Positions 27,458-39,921 are shown, numbered from the stretch's first letter. The stretch: DNA of 64,000 bases from Streptococcus chenjunshii (GCF_003086355.1 NZ_CP031733.1:2170001-2234000), one strand, 5' to 3'. A program made the numbers and translations. Notes: generated from the letters alone by a model not told the origin.

Positions 27458-27477
27458 GCCAGCTGAGCTACACCGCC
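27458..27477 (-). pseudogene. 5' fragment of a tRNA-Met gene
   Basis: Read on the minus strand, the sequence GGCGGTGTAGCTCAGCTGGC is the acceptor and D-arm half of the elongator tRNA-Met that normally follows tRNA-Pro in streptococcal rRNA-linked arrays. The anticodon arm onward is missing and unrelated AT-rich bases follow. The missing part is not explained by the nearby ISL3 element, whose target duplication is intact. Confidence 0.7.
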
Positions 27478-27484
27478 ATGCGCA

Positions 27485-27558
27485 TCGGGAAGACAGGATT
27501 CGAACCTGCGGCCCCTTGGTCCCAAACCAAGTGCTCTACCAAGCTGAGCTACTTCCCG
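27485..27558 (-). tRNA. tRNA-Pro(TGG)
   Basis: The minus strand folds as a cloverleaf with acceptor CGGGAAG/CTTCCCG and anticodon loop TTTGGGA (anticodon TGG). CCA is not encoded. It is the last complete tRNA of the array. Confidence 0.95.
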
Positions 27559-27563
27559 CTCTA

Positions 27564-27637
27564 TGCACCCTGCAGGATTCGAACCTGCAACCGCCTGATT
27601 CGTAGTCAGGTACTCTATCCAGTTGAGCCAAGGGTGC
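27564..27637 (-). tRNA. tRNA-Arg(ACG)
   Basis: Acceptor GCACCCT/AGGGTGC and anticodon loop CTACGAA (anticodon ACG, wobble A normally edited to inosine). Confidence 0.95.
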
Positions 27638-27651
27638 TGATTACCTTTTAA

Positions 27652-27737
27652 TGCCGAGGACCGGAATCGAACCGGTACGATGTGAAACCATCGCAGGATT
27701 TTAAGTCCTGTGCGTCTGCCAGTTCCGCCACCCCGGC
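27652..27737 (-). tRNA. tRNA-Leu(TAA)
   Basis: Acceptor GCCGGGG/CCTCGGC, anticodon loop CTTAAAA (anticodon TAA) and a long variable arm, as expected for a class II tRNA. Confidence 0.95.
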
Positions 27738-27743
27738 GCTAAA

Positions 27744-27815
27744 AGCGAACGACGGGATTCGAACCCGCGACCCCCACCTTGGCAAGGTGATGTTCTACCA
27801 CTGAACTACGTTCGC
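27744..27815 (-). tRNA. tRNA-Gly(GCC)
   Basis: Acceptor GCGAACG/CGTTCGC and anticodon loop TTGCCAA (anticodon GCC). Confidence 0.95.
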
Positions 27816-27817
27816 TA

Positions 27818-27890
27818 TGCCGGCTACATGACTTGAACACGCGACCCTCTGATTACAAATCAGATGCTCTACCAACTGAGCTAAGCCGGC
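27818..27890 (-). tRNA. tRNA-Thr(TGT)
   Basis: Acceptor GCCGGCT/AGCCGGC and anticodon loop TTTGTAA (anticodon TGT). The T arm TGTTCAAGT is slightly unusual but intact. Confidence 0.95.
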
Positions 27891-27900
27891 CTTTCCTCTA

Positions 27901-27984
27901 TGCGGGTGAAGGGACTTGAACCCCCACGCTTCCTTAAGCGCCAGATCCTAAATCTGGTGCGTCTGCCAATTCCGCCACACCCGC
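27901..27984 (-). tRNA. tRNA-Leu(TAG)
   Basis: Acceptor GCGGGTG/CACCCGC, anticodon loop TTTAGGA (anticodon TAG) and a long variable arm. Confidence 0.95.
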
Positions 27985-27998
27985 CTCTTCTCCCCTCA

Positions 27999-28071
27999 TG
28001 ACCCGTACTGGGCTCGAACCAGTGACCCTCTGATTAAAAGTCAGATGCTCTACCAACTGAGCTAACGAGTC
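27999..28071 (-). tRNA. tRNA-Lys(TTT)
   Basis: Acceptor GACTCGT/ACGGGTC (one G-T pair) and anticodon loop CTTTTAA (anticodon TTT). Confidence 0.95.
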
Positions 28072-28084
28072 CTCTACTGCCTAA

Positions 28085-28157
28085 CGGTCCCGACGGGAAT
28101 TGAACCCGCGATCTTCGCCGTGACAGGGCGACGTGATAACCGCTACACCACGGGACC
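28085..28157 (-). tRNA. tRNA-Asp(GTC)
   Basis: Acceptor GGTCCCG/CGGGACC and anticodon loop CTGTCAC (anticodon GTC), with the expected G discriminator. Confidence 0.95.
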
Positions 28158-28236
28158 AGGTAACTCTTGTACAATCAAATAAATAGTACTCAGGCTAAAA
28201 GCATGCGCCTTTCTTAACGCCCTTAGTTACTTTTTA

Positions 28237-28309
28237 TGGGAGTTAACGGGATCGAACCGCTGACCCTCTGCTTGTAAGGCAGATGCTCTCCCAGCTGAGC
28301 TAAACTCCC
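28237..28309 (-). tRNA. tRNA-Val(TAC)
   Basis: Acceptor GGGAGTT/AACTCCC and anticodon loop CTTACAA (anticodon TAC). It directly follows the 5S gene. Confidence 0.95.
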
Positions 28310-28315
28310 CCTTGC

Positions 28316-28428
28316 TAAGCGACTTCCTTATCTCGCAGGGGGCATCCCCCAACTACTTCCGGCGTTCTAGGGCTTAACTGCTGTGGTCGGCATGGGTACA
28401 GGTGTATCCCCTAGGCTAGCGTCACTTA
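28316..28428 (-). rRNA. rrf: 5S ribosomal RNA
   Basis: On the minus strand the sequence starts TAAGTGACGCTAGCCTAGGG and contains CACCTGTACCCATGCCGACC. It ends in GGAAGTCGCTTA, closing the terminal helix. Ends are approximate to a few bases. Confidence 0.93.
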
Positions 28429-28489
28429 ACTCGATGAATAAACCTCTAGTCTACTCAAAATTGAATACCTCTCCCTCTCCTTACGCCTT

Positions 28490-31387
<2,898 letters not shown>

Positions 31388-31592
31388 TTATTTTCTCTCT
31401 TCGGTCTTCTTTCAGCGTTTCGGTTTCTTTTTATGTTCTATCATGGCAGGCACAGACCTCTCTCTGACCTGCCATCATAAATGTGGTTGAGGTATTCAAT
31501 TTTCAATGGACTAAAGCATAGAACCATCCCCCCTGCGACTTGCGCATGAGGCGGCATACGTCCTATCTCTTTATCTAGGTTCCCCTAGATAA

Positions 31593-31665
31593 TGGAGCCT
31601 AGCGGGATCGAACCGCTGACCTCCTGCGTGCAAAGCAGGCGCTCTCCCAGCTGAGCTAAGGCCCC
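31593..31665 (-). tRNA. tRNA-Ala(TGC)
   Basis: Acceptor GGGGCCT/AGGCTCC and anticodon loop TTTGCAC (anticodon TGC). It lies in the 16S-23S spacer, as usual in streptococci. Confidence 0.95.
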
Positions 31666-31731
31666 ACATGACCTCTCAAAACTGAATAAAAACCTCTGAC
31701 GTATCCGTTCTAAAGTCTTGCGACTTCTTTT

Positions 31732-33298
<1,567 letters not shown>

Positions 33299-33429
33299 TG
33301 AGCTTGTTCTTGCTCGTCTTTTCTGTCCGCTGACAGATTCTTTTTTTGACAGGTTAATTCCTTAACCCGCACGTCTTGGTTTTTATTCAGTTTTCAAAGG
33401 TCATGTCCTCCTGCGAGACCAACTCCTTT

Positions 33430-33458
33430 ATTCTAGCAAATCCCGACTCGGCTGTCAA
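33430..33458 (-). promoter_or_regulatory. rRNA operon promoter, proximal
   Basis: TTGACA (33453-33458) and TAGAAT (33430-33435) on the minus strand are 17 bp apart, about 130 bp upstream of 16S. Confidence 0.85.
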
Positions 33459-33555
33459 GAACCTTTTGGACTTTTTTTCACGCTCATCACATATCAAAAG
33501 CCTCTTAAAGAAAGATTGGGCCTACAGAAACCCTTCCCCCTCTGACAGCTTCATT

Positions 33556-33585
33556 AGTATAGCATCTCTCTGCCCCTGATGTCAA
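33556..33585 (-). promoter_or_regulatory. rRNA operon promoter, distal
   Basis: TTGACA (33580-33585) and TATACT (33556-33561) on the minus strand are 18 bp apart, about 125 bp upstream of the proximal promoter. Tandem promoters are common for rRNA operons. The distal one starts within 50 bp of the IS30 insertion. Confidence 0.8.
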
Positions 33586-33632
33586 CCCTTGAAAACGGTT
33601 TTTTGTACTAGCAACGAGGAGCACTGGGAATT

Positions 33633-34695
33633 GAAAGTTCTAAAATGAAGTTAGCCACTTAGATGCAAAAAAACACCTCTATGTTACACTTGTAGTTGAC
33701 GAAAACACAAGTAAAGGACATAGAGATGCAAGACCATTATACACCAACAGGCAAGCACTTGACAATAGCTGATCGCCGCTTGATTGAACGCTGGAAGCAA
33801 GAAGGGAAATCTAATCGTGAGATTGCAGGTCTCTTAGGCAAAGCTCCTCAAACGATAAACAACGAGATGAAACGTGGACTGGTCCTCCAACAGGTGCGTA
33901 AGGGGAAGTTTGAGAAGCTTTATAGGGCGGATAGAGCTCAGGAAGTGTATGAGATTAATCGAAAAAATAGCCGTAAAGCTGTTAGTCTCACGAAGAAAGT
34001 CAAGGAAACCATTGTCCACTACATCAAGCTGAAGTGGTCACCTGAGATGATTTCAAAACGTAAAGTCAACGTCCCACAATCCACCATATACTACTGGATG
34101 GACAAGGGGTACCTGGGGCTGACTAAGGCAGATAGGCTGTATCCAAGAAAAGGCAAATCCCCTAAGAAAACAGCCAGTCCTAATTTCATGCCTGTTGGAA
34201 AGTCGATTGAGGAGCGGCCTGAAGCGATCACTCAACGACTGGAGGCTGGGCATTATGAGATTGATACGGTTGTTCAGACACGGGCTAAAGCGCCTTGCTT
34301 TCTGACATTAACAGATCGAAAAACCAGGTATGAAATCATTCGTTACTTGCCCAGTAAGACAGCACAAGCCGTTAACGAAGCCTTGTCGAGCATTTTACAG
34401 GAATATCAGATCACGTCAATCACAGCTGATAATGGGGCAGAATTTGCTAGACTAAGCGAGATTTTTAGTGAAGAGAAGATCTACTATGCTCACCCTTATT
34501 GCTCTTGGGAAAGAGGCTCTAATGAGAATCACAACCGTCTTATTCGACGTTTCCTACCCAAGGGAAAAACAAGAGCGACCAGAAAACTGGCCACTCAGAT
34601 TGAATGGTGGATAAACAATTATCCCAAACGAATATTAAACTACAAGACACCTAGAGAAATTGTATTCAGTGGCTAACTTCAACTTGAAATTTAGC
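33633..34695 (+). mobile_element. IS30-family insertion sequence
   Basis: The element of about 1.06 kb has imperfect inverted ends sharing TGAAGTTAGCCACT. It is flanked by the 15-bp direct repeat GGAGCACTGGGAATT (33618-33632 and 34696-34710). The repeat on the right reads into the MerR gene, and the one on the left continues as the lost native end of that gene. Confidence 0.85.
33726..34676 (+). CDS. IS30-family transposase
   Basis: The 316-residue protein from the ATG at 33726 (preceded by AAAGGA) has an N-terminal helix-turn-helix (HLTIADRRLIERWKQEGKSN) and a DDE domain with Asp in YEIDTVVQ, Asp in ITADNGAEF and Glu in CSWERGSNENHNRLIRRFLP, the latter being the IS30 signature. The frame is open ten codons further upstream. 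It appears intact. Confidence 0.93.
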   Translation: MQDHYTPTGKHLTIADRRLIERWKQEGKSNREIAGLLGKAPQTINNEMKRGLVLQQVRKGKFEKLYRADRAQEVYEINRKNSRKAVSLTKKVKETIVHYIKLKWSPEMISKRKVNVPQSTIYYWMDKGYLGLTKADRLYPRKGKSPKKTASPNFMPVGKSIEERPEAITQRLEAGHYEIDTVVQTRAKAPCFLTLTDRKTRYEIIRYLPSKTAQAVNEALSSILQEYQITSITADNGAEFARLSEIFSEEKIYYAHPYCSWERGSNENHNRLIRRFLPKGKTRATRKLATQIEWWINNYPKRILNYKTPREIVFSG

Positions 34696-34698
34696 GGA

Positions 34699-35126
34699 GC
34701 ACTGGGAATTTTATCTATCTCCATATTTGCTTGGCTGGCCGGCACATCAGCTACTGCAGCTTCTGTTCCGGCAGCGATGGCAGTTTCATAATACCATTCT
34801 TTGAATTCAATCTCTTGGAGATAGTGGTTCAGCTTTGTGATTTGATCAAGAATTTGTGCTTTTTGTTCTGTAATCAGTGCATGGCGTTCAGCTAATGTCC
34901 CATCGCCTTCTTGAGCCAAATCAACATATTGTTTTATTTTTTTGATGGGCATTCCTGTATTTTTTAGGCAATTCAGGACACGCAGCCATTTGAAATCTTC
35001 ATCTTCAAAAATACGTTTCCCATTTTTCCGGCCGATCATCGGAAGTAATCCCTGCTGGTCATAATAGCGCAAAGCAGATGGAGTGACTCCCATAATTTCA
35101 GCAACTTCTTTTATTGTATAAGACAT
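34699..35126 (-). pseudogene. MerR-family regulator, last codons displaced by IS30
   Basis: The protein from the ATG at 35126 begins MSYTIKEVAEIMGVTPSALR, continuing with RYYDQQGLLP, the DNA-binding domain of MerR regulators. A coiled coil and an effector region follow. After IPSAP the reading frame enters the IS30 element, adding an IS-encoded tail of about 17 residues to a stop at 34635. Across the duplicated 15 bp at 33618-33632 the native frame continues PRC and then TAG, so the insertion replaced only about two residues. The protein may still work. No effector cysteine cluster is evident, and no target gene remains nearby. Confidence 0.8.
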
Positions 35127-35158
35127 AAGCACCTCACAATTTTATGTAAATCATATCT

Positions 35159-35189
35159 ATATTAACACTTAAAATAGTGTTTAAGTCAA
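35159..35189 (-). promoter_or_regulatory. MerR-type promoter with a 19-bp spacer
   Basis: TTGACT (35184-35189) and TAATAT (35159-35164) on the minus strand are separated by 19 bp containing the dyad AACACT/AGTGTT. Overlong spacers with a central dyad are the signature of promoters activated by MerR-family proteins, so the gene is probably autoregulated. Confidence 0.7.
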
Positions 35190-35389
35190 GCATTATTTTT
35201 TTATCTTGAAACGCCTTTTATTTACAGCTTATCGCTGAAAATAAAAGGCTTTATAAATTATTTAAATAGCACAAGAAAAGTCTTAACAGGCAGTTGCACC
35301 TCCTTCTATTGAGCAAGACTTTTACTTTGTTTACTGCACTAGATCAAGCTCAACAGACCTACTTCATTCAAGCTATCAACAATGTGCTG

Positions 35390-35580
35390 TCACGGGTCAT
35401 CAAAAAACATAGCTTAAGGAAATCGGACCTCATGCGTACCTGAGAGCTGATCCAGTCAATACAGCAAAAAGGCTAGGTCATGTCAGCAGTCAATTGACTT
35501 TAAATACTTGCAATCATTCAACAACTAACGAAGAGGATAAGTCAATCTAACAATTATCGGACTATCTCAAAGTAAAATAA
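35390..35580 (+). pseudogene. Remnant of the C-terminus of a tyrosine integrase
   Basis: The plus strand encodes DPVNTAKRLGHVSSQLTLNT followed by CNHSTTNEEDKSI, a stop and QLSDYLK. This aligns with DPVNAAKRLGHASSQMTLDT and the following YSHATKAGEKQSI of the intact integrase at 47865-49019. The catalytic Tyr is replaced by Cys, and frame changes and stops occur upstream. It lies the same distance from an rpsI 3' end copy as the intact gene does, indicating an earlier element at the same site. The 920-bp gap from the merR promoter to 36047 otherwise holds an rpsI 3' copy and a tandem repeat. Confidence 0.75.
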
Positions 35581-35700
35581 GAGCCAAAAAAAATGATGCA
35601 GAAGCACTTCCAAAGCGGTATTAAAAGAAAAAATCATCAAAAAAGCACCTTGCAAGAGACTTGCAAAATGCTTGTAAGCGTTGATGTAAAGCAATTTTTA

Positions 35701-35750
35701 ACGTTTTGAGAACTGGCTAGCTTTACGCGCTTTCTTAAGACCTGGTTTTG
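35701..35750 (-). repeat. Distal attachment site with displaced rpsI 3' end
   Basis: The minus strand encodes [16 protein letters not shown] and a stop, the last residues of ribosomal protein S9. It is identical to the 3' end of the intact rpsI in a 27-bp core (35723-35749 versus 49173-49199), then differs only at synonymous positions (GCTAGCCAG versus GCTTCACAA). It marks the far end of the integrated element. Confidence 0.85.
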
Positions 35751-35910
35751 GGTGATAGAAGTAAAATATCTGCAAAAGGCTATTAAATCAAGCTTTCAAT
35801 ACTCATTTTCATCTCAAATAGACACTTATAACTCAATCTTACAAACAATGGATTACCATTAGATTACCAAAAATCTGTTTTCGGAGCTTATGTAGTTGAG
35901 GAATGTCCGT

Positions 35911-36020
35911 TACTGTATTCTACTGTATTCTACTGTATTCTACTGTATTCTACTGTATTCTACTGTATTCTACTGTATTCTACTGTATTCTACTGTATTC
36001 TACTGTATTCTACTGTATTC
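35911..36020 (+). repeat. Eleven perfect tandem copies of TACTGTATTC
   Basis: The 10-bp unit TACTGTATTC occurs eleven times without a mismatch, beginning 160 bp inside the distal attachment site and ending 28 bp before the AlbA_2 gene's stop codon. The unit length equals about one helical turn. The reading frame through it is only a consequence of the repeat. Confidence 0.97.
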
Positions 36021-36047
36021 TTATTACTAATAGTACCCTGACTGCAA

Positions 36048-37481
36048 TCACTTATCAACTAAAAGATAATATTGGTTGCGGTCATTTTTGCTTGAACCAA
36101 ACCAAGTGATGATTTCTAAATCACGAAGATGATGCAACATTTTAACGACAAACGAGCGACTTCTTCCTGTTAGTTCAATGGCTTTTGCTGTTGTCATTTT
36201 CTCACCTGAATTATACATGAAATGAACCAGCAATTGCTCGTCTGCATTGAGGTCTCCAAAATCAGTAAACTGTTTTTCTAAACTGTCTCTGGTTCGCAGG
36301 TGTCGGCTGACAATATTATTTTCAAGCGTCAGAACAACCTTGTTTCCAGGTTCAGAGTATTTTGGCTCATGGAGGAAGGCTGATTCCATCTCTGAGTAAA
36401 TCCGTTTAACACCTTCATTCATCTCACGGACCCATCCAAACTCCGTCAGGGTTCTGGCAATCCGAGGATTTCTTGAAAACCGTTCATGCTTAATATTATC
36501 AACAGTGACGATATTTGGTAGCTTTCCTGGGCTATGAATTTCCAAGCGGTCATCAAACATAAGCACACGAATATGGTCGCCATAGACAGAGTAATCACGG
36601 TGAGTAACAGCATTGACAACACCTTCAAACCAGGCAAATTCTGGATATTCAGGCAAAATTTGAAATTGCCCATTGTCATCCAGATATTGGAACTCACGCA
36701 GCTGGGTACGAATAAAGTCACGAGCCTTGATAATCAGGCTTGGTAGAGCATCATCAAAGGTCACTTCCTTAATGACGTTGAAACTGCTACCTGTCCCCAT
36801 ATCCGTACCATCAAACCGCTGGAAACGAACACGAGCTTGAGGGAAGAAGGCTGATGGATACTTCCCAAAAAGTAATATCGCTGCCTTGGTCAATTTTCCA
36901 TGGACCAAAAAACGCCGAGCTTTGAGAATTTCTTCCGTAGAACGGTCTGAAATATCAAATCGATTCTTGAAATCCTGCACCAGACTACCATCAATGTCTT
37001 CCAAGGTCGCGTCAGCCACAACCTCATCCTCAAAGAAACGCTGTCCCTTATCATAGCTGAGTTGAGTTCGTTGTTCATAACTGAGCTTAACGATCTCATC
37101 ACCCTGACGCAGGTAAACCTCATCATTAGGCGCAGCAATCACTCGGTTTGAAGACAATTCAACTGAGATGACCAAAATCACATCGTCTTCACCCTTGTGA
37201 TTAACCACAGGAATTTCTTCAAATGACAAATCCAGAGGTGTCTCACGCATTTCACGGTCAATCTTTTTAAACTCATCAATGGGATAGGCTCTGCCATCTT
37301 TGAAGCCAGTAATGATGTTATTTTGCTTGTCGTCCTCAATACCGATTACCAGCTGGCCACCATCTGCATTAGCAAAGGCAATCAGGTGTTTAAGAAGTTC
37401 AGACGGCTTTTTGCGTGCAGATTTCCTGTCCAAGTATTGAGTTTCTGGTGAGAATTGGTAGTGGGATAGGGTTTGATTCAT
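36048..37481 (-). CDS. AlbA_2 domain ATP-binding protein (COG2865-like)
   Basis: The 477-residue protein has an N-terminal AlbA_2 (Schlafen-like) domain, with ETQYLDRKSARKKPSELLKH and IAFANADGGQLVIGIEDD at residues 12-52. The middle FEGVVNAVTHRDYSVYG and LEIHSPGKLPN resemble the RecG-like HATPase module of COG2865 proteins. A C-terminal winged-helix region (MTTAKAIELTGRSRSFVVKM) follows. Such proteins are annotated as transcriptional regulators or ATP-dependent helicase-like proteins and are often found in mobile and defence islands. The function here is unknown. It has its own promoter and is separated by 270 bp from the CBASS-like pair. Confidence 0.8.
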   Translation of the reverse strand: MNQTLSHYQFSPETQYLDRKSARKKPSELLKHLIAFANADGGQLVIGIEDDKQNNIITGFKDGRAYPIDEFKKIDREMRETPLDLSFEEIPVVNHKGEDDVILVISVELSSNRVIAAPNDEVYLRQGDEIVKLSYEQRTQLSYDKGQRFFEDEVVADATLEDIDGSLVQDFKNRFDISDRSTEEILKARRFLVHGKLTKAAILLFGKYPSAFFPQARVRFQRFDGTDMGTGSSFNVIKEVTFDDALPSLIIKARDFIRTQLREFQYLDDNGQFQILPEYPEFAWFEGVVNAVTHRDYSVYGDHIRVLMFDDRLEIHSPGKLPNIVTVDNIKHERFSRNPRIARTLTEFGWVREMNEGVKRIYSEMESAFLHEPKYSEPGNKVVLTLENNIVSRHLRTRDSLEKQFTDFGDLNADEQLLVHFMYNSGEKMTTAKAIELTGRSRSFVVKMLHHLRDLEIITWFGSSKNDRNQYYLLVDK

Positions 37482-37507
37482 ATCATTCTCCTGAGTGTTA
37501 TAGCTCT

Positions 37508-37516
37508 ATTATAACA
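37508..37516 (-). promoter_or_regulatory. Extended -10 promoter of the AlbA_2 gene
   Basis: TGTTATAAT on the minus strand (-10 at 37508-37513) lies 27 bp upstream of the ATG, and AGGAG follows. No consensus -35 is present. Confidence 0.55.
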
Positions 37517-37748
37517 TAACCAAATCAGTTTTTTGTCACTATGGAGCAACTGCCTGATTTATCATGATTACACTCTAATTACGCCTAAACAATTAAATCA
37601 AGTAGCATCTAAATACTGTTACAACCCAGCCCTCTGTAAGCCATAATAAAATCAGCAATCTTCGATTTTAGATATGGACCACCTAAACAGACTAGAACAG
37701 AACTATTTTTAGATAATAGTGTGTAACAAAAGTACAACCTAGTCCTCG

Positions 37749-39206
37749 TCACCTTGCAAAATCTATTGAAAATTTATCGGTTATAATAATCTCAAATGGA
37801 TTACTTTTTCCATAACAGACTCCATTCTTGACTAAATACGCTTCAACATAATGTCTTCCAGTGTAAAGTGTACTTTCTTTTCTAACTCTTCTACCTTCGA
37901 CTAACTCCGAACCGTAAAAATCACCTCGTAAGGAATTTGCCAATTCAGCTTCTCTACCAGTATTTGTTACCTGCCACCAAATGTCATAATCTTGTAAACC
38001 ACTAGCTTGTACTTCAAATTTAAGACTACCGTGCTTATTCAATATTGTTCCGCTTTTAATATCCTTCCACCTGAATCCTTTATGCAGATAACTTGCCTTT
38101 ATTGATACATCTTTTATCAACAGTTCTCTCCATTTTGAATTTTGATGGTGACTGATGGAGTTGACATTAACAACTGGAAATTGATCCCCAATTTTCTTAA
38201 ATAAGCTTTTCCTTATACAGTTAATTTTGTCTAAATAAGATAAATTATTATTTCCAACATTGAAATCTAGTTTAAGTTGTTCCAACCACTTTTCAAATGC
38301 TTCAAAGTAACTACTATCTTTATCCCATTTATTAGATAGGACTTCTGCTTTGTTTACAGGGTTATATACACAAGGTTTTCCGTCTCTAAATTCAATACTA
38401 TCCTTTAAGTGTTCTATAATATAGTTAATAATATCCATAAAATCACTATGGCTTGTACTAGCAGACTGATATTGCTTTGCTGCTAATGTTGTAATGATAA
38501 TAGAGCTTGGTTTATGTTCAAAATCTTCTTCAAAACAAACCTCTGCATGACGTTTCAGGAGTTGGACAATCCTTTGCAAAGGAGTTCTTACTTTATATTC
38601 AGGAACCTTTTCAATAGATGCATGAAATCTTTTAGCAACTTCTGTTTGATAAATAGAGAACCTTGAAATATCTCGAAACCACGTGGCATATCCTTTTGGA
38701 TTGCTTGTCTCCCAATTAGAAATTATTTCAAAATAAGCATCATGAGTTTTATCCGTAATTGCTATAAATCCATCATCCTTTTCGTTTAGAGGAACTGATG
38801 GTAGTATGTCTATATGAAAGTTGCTTTCATCAACATATTTTAATGTCCAACAACGTTTGCTTTCCTCCGGATCATTAGACATGGACTGAGCTTTAGCATA
38901 ACTCTTTACAACTTCACCCAAGTCATATTTTAAAGAAAATTGTGATTGATTTTCTCTTCTTAATGCTGTGAAATTGCAAACTATATCTATATCATAACCA
39001 CCATCATCTGTCAGAGGTCTAACTGCTGTTCCTAGCTTAAACGATCCTTGCAAATATATATCTGGTCTATTTGAATTAAGTTCCGAATTTTTGATATAGT
39101 TAGCGATAGAATTATATCTCTTAGTTGCTTGCTCATACTTGGAGTCAGGAACATCTAATTCTTGAATTAGATCTTGAATCTCGTTGTTGATAATAATATC
39201 TTTCAA
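37749..39206 (-). CDS. CBASS-like CD-NTase (SMODS) with AGS-C sensor domain
   Basis: The 485-residue protein is a cGAS/DncV-like nucleotidyltransferase. The active-site motif is GSFKLGTAVRP (Gly54-Ser55), with DGGYDIDIV giving Asp72 and Asp74, and the third metal ligand Asp133 in FHIDILPSVP. The central helical region carries RTPLQRIVQLLKRHAE. The C-terminal part, about 365-480 (KASYLHKGFRWKDIKSGT and WWQVTNTGREAELANSLRGD), matches the AGS-C sensor domain described with SMODS enzymes. All catalytic residues are intact. It would make a cyclic oligonucleotide upon phage infection to activate its neighbour. The nucleotide product cannot be predicted. Thirteen bases separate it from the upstream Nudix gene. 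Confidence 0.85.
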   Translation of the reverse strand: MKDIIINNEIQDLIQELDVPDSKYEQATKRYNSIANYIKNSELNSNRPDIYLQGSFKLGTAVRPLTDDGGYDIDIVCNFTALRRENQSQFSLKYDLGEVVKSYAKAQSMSNDPEESKRCWTLKYVDESNFHIDILPSVPLNEKDDGFIAITDKTHDAYFEIISNWETSNPKGYATWFRDISRFSIYQTEVAKRFHASIEKVPEYKVRTPLQRIVQLLKRHAEVCFEEDFEHKPSSIIITTLAAKQYQSASTSHSDFMDIINYIIEHLKDSIEFRDGKPCVYNPVNKAEVLSNKWDKDSSYFEAFEKWLEQLKLDFNVGNNNLSYLDKINCIRKSLFKKIGDQFPVVNVNSISHHQNSKWRELLIKDVSIKASYLHKGFRWKDIKSGTILNKHGSLKFEVQASGLQDYDIWWQVTNTGREAELANSLRGDFYGSELVEGRRVRKESTLYTGRHYVEAYLVKNGVCYGKSNPFEIIITDKFSIDFAR

Positions 39207-39219
39207 ATACTCTTCCTTT

Positions 39220-39918
39220 CTAAATTATATATTTTGAGGTTGCAGAAATCCTTTTAGAGAGCCCGTCTTTAGTGAAACAATTTTTTTCTATATCCGCAGC
39301 CTCTATAATAAAATAGTCATCACTCTCCAATACCTTTTCCAGTATTTCTTTAGGTATGTCTGCTTCAAAGATTTCAAATATCTTTAATTCATCCATTTGA
39401 AAGTGAGTTGAAAACATAATCGGTTCCTTAATAGTTTTTAAGTACTCAACTTGTGTCTCTTTTACTAGGTGCTCTATAGAAATTCCAGCAGGTTCTAATT
39501 CTTCAATAAGCTCTCTAATTACAGTTACTTCCCTATTTTTCCTCGAATCAAACCAATCAAGAAACTTTACAAGGTGCTTACCTTTTGTTATCAGTCTTAA
39601 ATCTTCACCTTCGTAGAATCGAGTTTCAGATTCATCTTTCAACTCTAATTCTTCTTTTAGTCTTTTGAAGGAGTCGTGATATTTATAGACACCTCCTATA
39701 GGTTGATATTGATCTATTCGTTTCCCTTTTATCAACAAATATCGATTATTATGCTTAATTTGAAATAGATAAGCACAACTCAGTCTTATATTTTTATTCC
39801 ACCGCAAAAGAGACTGATACAATATTTTTATTCTACGTTTATTATGAAATATTGTTGAGGCAAGAAAACTAATAATAGCAACAATTAGATTGACAATTAT
39901 GTTCTGTATTATCTCCAA
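39220..39918 (-). CDS. Membrane-anchored SMODS-associated Nudix-like protein (putative CBASS effector)
   Basis: The 232-residue protein has one N-terminal membrane segment (residues 6-24, [19 protein letters not shown]) followed by a basic stretch. A Nudix fold follows, with [20 protein letters not shown] and the helix [17 protein letters not shown]. Arg135, Glu136, Glu139 and Glu140 match the REUXEE part of the Nudix box, but the upstream GX5E part is degenerate. This architecture corresponds to the Nudix proteins found next to SMODS genes. It is inferred to be the effector gated by the cyclic nucleotide, perhaps at the membrane. It is tightly spaced with the CD-NTase gene (13 bp) and with the restriction fragment upstream (3 bp). 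Confidence 0.75.
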   Translation of the reverse strand: MEIIQNIIVNLIVAIISFLASTIFHNKRRIKILYQSLLRWNKNIRLSCAYLFQIKHNNRYLLIKGKRIDQYQPIGGVYKYHDSFKRLKEELELKDESETRFYEGEDLRLITKGKHLVKFLDWFDSRKNREVTVIRELIEELEPAGISIEHLVKETQVEYLKTIKEPIMFSTHFQMDELKIFEIFEADIPKEILEKVLESDDYFIIEAADIEKNCFTKDGLSKRISATSKYII

Positions 39919-39921
39919 ATC

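Noticed and set aside
35903..36109. A 68-codon frame made of YCILLYSTVF repeats
   Set aside because: It is produced by translation of the 10-bp tandem repeat and does not need to be a gene.
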